Assembly (NCBI RefSeq): GCF_011044495.1 | Contig: NZ_CP049143.1 | Span: 4,278,001-4,342,000 of the forward strand | DNA: 64,000 nucleotides | Reading direction: 5' to 3' | From: Roseimicrobium sp. ORNL1 | GTDB lineage: Bacteria > Verrucomicrobiota > Verrucomicrobiia > Verrucomicrobiales > Verrucomicrobiaceae | Part shown: piece by piece, positions 63,094 to 64,000 of the stretch | Numbering within the stretch: position 1 is the stretch's first letter | How the letters are laid out: each line of letters begins with the position of its first letter | Notes under the pieces: model-generated | Told to the model about the DNA's origin: nothing | What the model saw: the letters and a program-made list of their open reading frames with translations, nothing else | The model's database searches: none | Made by a program: the position numbers and the translations under genes

Positions 63094-64000
63094 CTATTCC
63101 TTCTCAAACCGCTTCCGCAGCTCCGTAAAATACCGCCTCACCTGCTCCCGCCGCGCGGGCGGCAGTGCGGACTCATCCAGCGCATTCTCTTCCGCCGCGA
63201 TGGCATCCAGCGCTGTCTCTTGGGCACCGCGGCTGGCCTGTTCGGTACGGGCCTGGCCTTCCACGGCGCGTACGGAGGAGGCACCGTCCGCATTGCGTTG
63301 GGCGTTCACCGTGGCCTGCTGGCCAGCCTTGGTTCCCGGTGTGGGTGCATTGCCCATTTGCGTAGTGCCATTGCCTGCCTGCTGGCCGCCCTGGCTCATG
63401 CCGGGAGTCATGCCGAGCATCACGGCACTGGGCTGCTGACCGGGATTGGTCCCGGGAACGGGCGCGATGAGCATGGGCTGACCCGGTTTGGGTGGCTGTC
63501 CCTGACCTGGCTTGCCCATGGCCATGGATTGCTGGTTTTGCTTACCCGAGCCCGGCACGGGGGTCATCATGGGAAGATTCTGCGTGTTCCCCATGCCCTG
63601 CTGTCCCTGCTGCATCTGCGGCGCATTGGACATGCCTGGCATCTGCATGGGAGACATCTGGGGCGCGTTCTGCATGTTCTGCATCTGACCCTGTCCCTGC
63701 CCTTGCTGGCCTTGTTGCCCCTGTTGGTTCTGGCTCTGTTGACTTTGATTGTTGCCTGCAAGCTGTTGCATGCCCTGCGCACCCTGGCCCGCGATGTCAC
63801 TGCCGGACTGGCGAAGCTGCTGGGCGAGCTTCTCAAGCTGCTCGCGCGCCTTCTCCCGCGCGGCGAGGGTGCGCATCTTGTCCGCCAGGTCTTTGAACTC
63901 GCGGCTCGCCTCCTTGGGAAGGGTCTGGGTCATCTGCCGGTCCGCGCCGAGCACGTGCTGGCCCACCGTGCGCTCTTTGTCCTCGGGCTGGCCTTGCTTG
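63094..64000 (-). CDS. Gln/Met/Gly-rich helical protein, 5' end cut by window edge
   Basis: The frame is open to the right edge of the window (codons upstream of the GTG at 63966 read KQGQPEDKERT), so the N-terminus is missing. The visible part starts with a charged helix (LADKMRTLAAREKAREQLEKLAQQL), then about 180 residues rich in Gln, Met, Gly and Pro with loose repeats (QQGQQGQQGQG, MQMPGMSN, PGQPMLI), and ends with a helical domain (RREQVRRYFTELRKRFEKE). It resembles the tail of DUF4175-type proteins that accompany MoxR operons. The low-complexity centre is likely disordered. Function is unknown. Confidence 0.7.
   Translation of the reverse strand, partial: KQGQPEDKERTVGQHVLGADRQMTQTLPKEASREFKDLADKMRTLAAREKAREQLEKLAQQLRQSGSDIAGQGAQGMQQLAGNNQSQQSQNQQGQQGQQGQGQGQMQNMQNAPQMSPMQMPGMSNAPQMQQGQQGMGNTQNLPMMTPVPGSGKQNQQSMAMGKPGQGQPPKPGQPMLIAPVPGTNPGQQPSAVMLGMTPGMSQGGQQAGNGTTQMGNAPTPGTKAGQQATVNAQRNADGASSVRAVEGQARTEQASRGAQETALDAIAAEENALDESALPPARREQVRRYFTELRKRFEKE

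Noticed and set aside
63650-63770. Repetitive pattern that might be read as a CRISPR or tandem repeat
   Set aside because: It is in-frame Gln/Gly/Met low-complexity coding sequence without regular spacers.

Overview
The window looks like chromosomal DNA of a member of the Verrucomicrobiota (PVC superphylum), probably order Verrucomicrobiales. The evidence is the set of families carried: DUF1501, DUF1549/DUF1553, DUF1552 and DUF1592/DUF1588/DUF1585 proteins with CxxCH haem motifs, a PVC-type dehydrogenase with a C-terminal cytochrome domain, several Tat-exported Gfo/Idh/MocA oxidoreductases, and a MoxR/DUF58/BatA-type operon. Base composition is GC-rich throughout and coding density is high. 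I saw no phage, insertion-sequence transposase, CRISPR array or rRNA. The assignment rests on gene families, not on a marker gene.

Layout. 1-5.1 kb: two tandem, divergent double-AAA+ Clp-like ATPases; the first is cut by the left edge. 5.2-9.2 kb (minus): a PVC dehydrogenase/cytochrome translationally coupled to a Gfo/Idh/MocA oxidoreductase. 9.3-11.8 kb: two paralogous chain-length-determinant-like membrane proteins and a lipoprotein. 11.9-15.2 kb: an SMP-30-type lactonase, then an SPFH protein with a DNA-binding-like tail and a zinc-ribbon membrane protein. 15.3-19.9 kb: a coiled-coil membrane protein, a Tat-exported oxidoreductase, small unknown proteins and a DUF2071 protein. 19.9-22.6 kb: a PP2C phosphatase coupled to a very small kinase-like protein, and glutamine synthetase II behind a near-perfect sigma-54 promoter. 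22.7-27.6 kb: a sugar-type ABC binding protein and permease with no ATPase gene, then an inverse-autotransporter/beta-helix protein. 27.7-34.1 kb (minus): a four-gene CHASE3 hybrid kinase-CheR-CheB-hybrid kinase operon in which every junction is a 4-bp ATGA overlap. 34.4 kb: tRNA-Ala(CGC). 34.9-40.2 kb: DUF1549/DUF1553 cytochrome, DUF1501 protein and a small anchored protein. 40.3-45.7 kb: an SDR, 4-alpha-glucanotransferase, small proteins and a CbpA/CbpM chaperone pair. 45.8-49.6 kb: convergent DUF1552 and DUF1592 genes separated by a large nested palindrome. 49.9-64 kb (minus): a long gene string with a MoxR ATPase, DUF58 and BatA-like proteins, interleaved with a macro domain, a metallophosphoesterase, a VanZ-like protein, a methyltransferase, two paralogous lipoproteins and a giant TPR/PQQ-propeller protein; its first gene runs off the right edge.

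How the genes may work together. The window is rich in envelope and periplasmic functions: carbohydrate oxidation (dehydrogenase, MocA, lactonase, SDR, glucanotransferase), exported haem proteins, surface display and a multi-sensor phosphorelay. The most unusual blocks are the Clp-like pair, the three-gene Wzz-like/lipoprotein cluster, the minimal kinase plus phosphatase pair, the expanded MoxR operon and three large intergenic palindromes of different sequence but similar design. Start codons were often moved inward from the longest frame, because Shine-Dalgarno sequences are frequently absent and signal peptides or motifs fix the N-terminus better.
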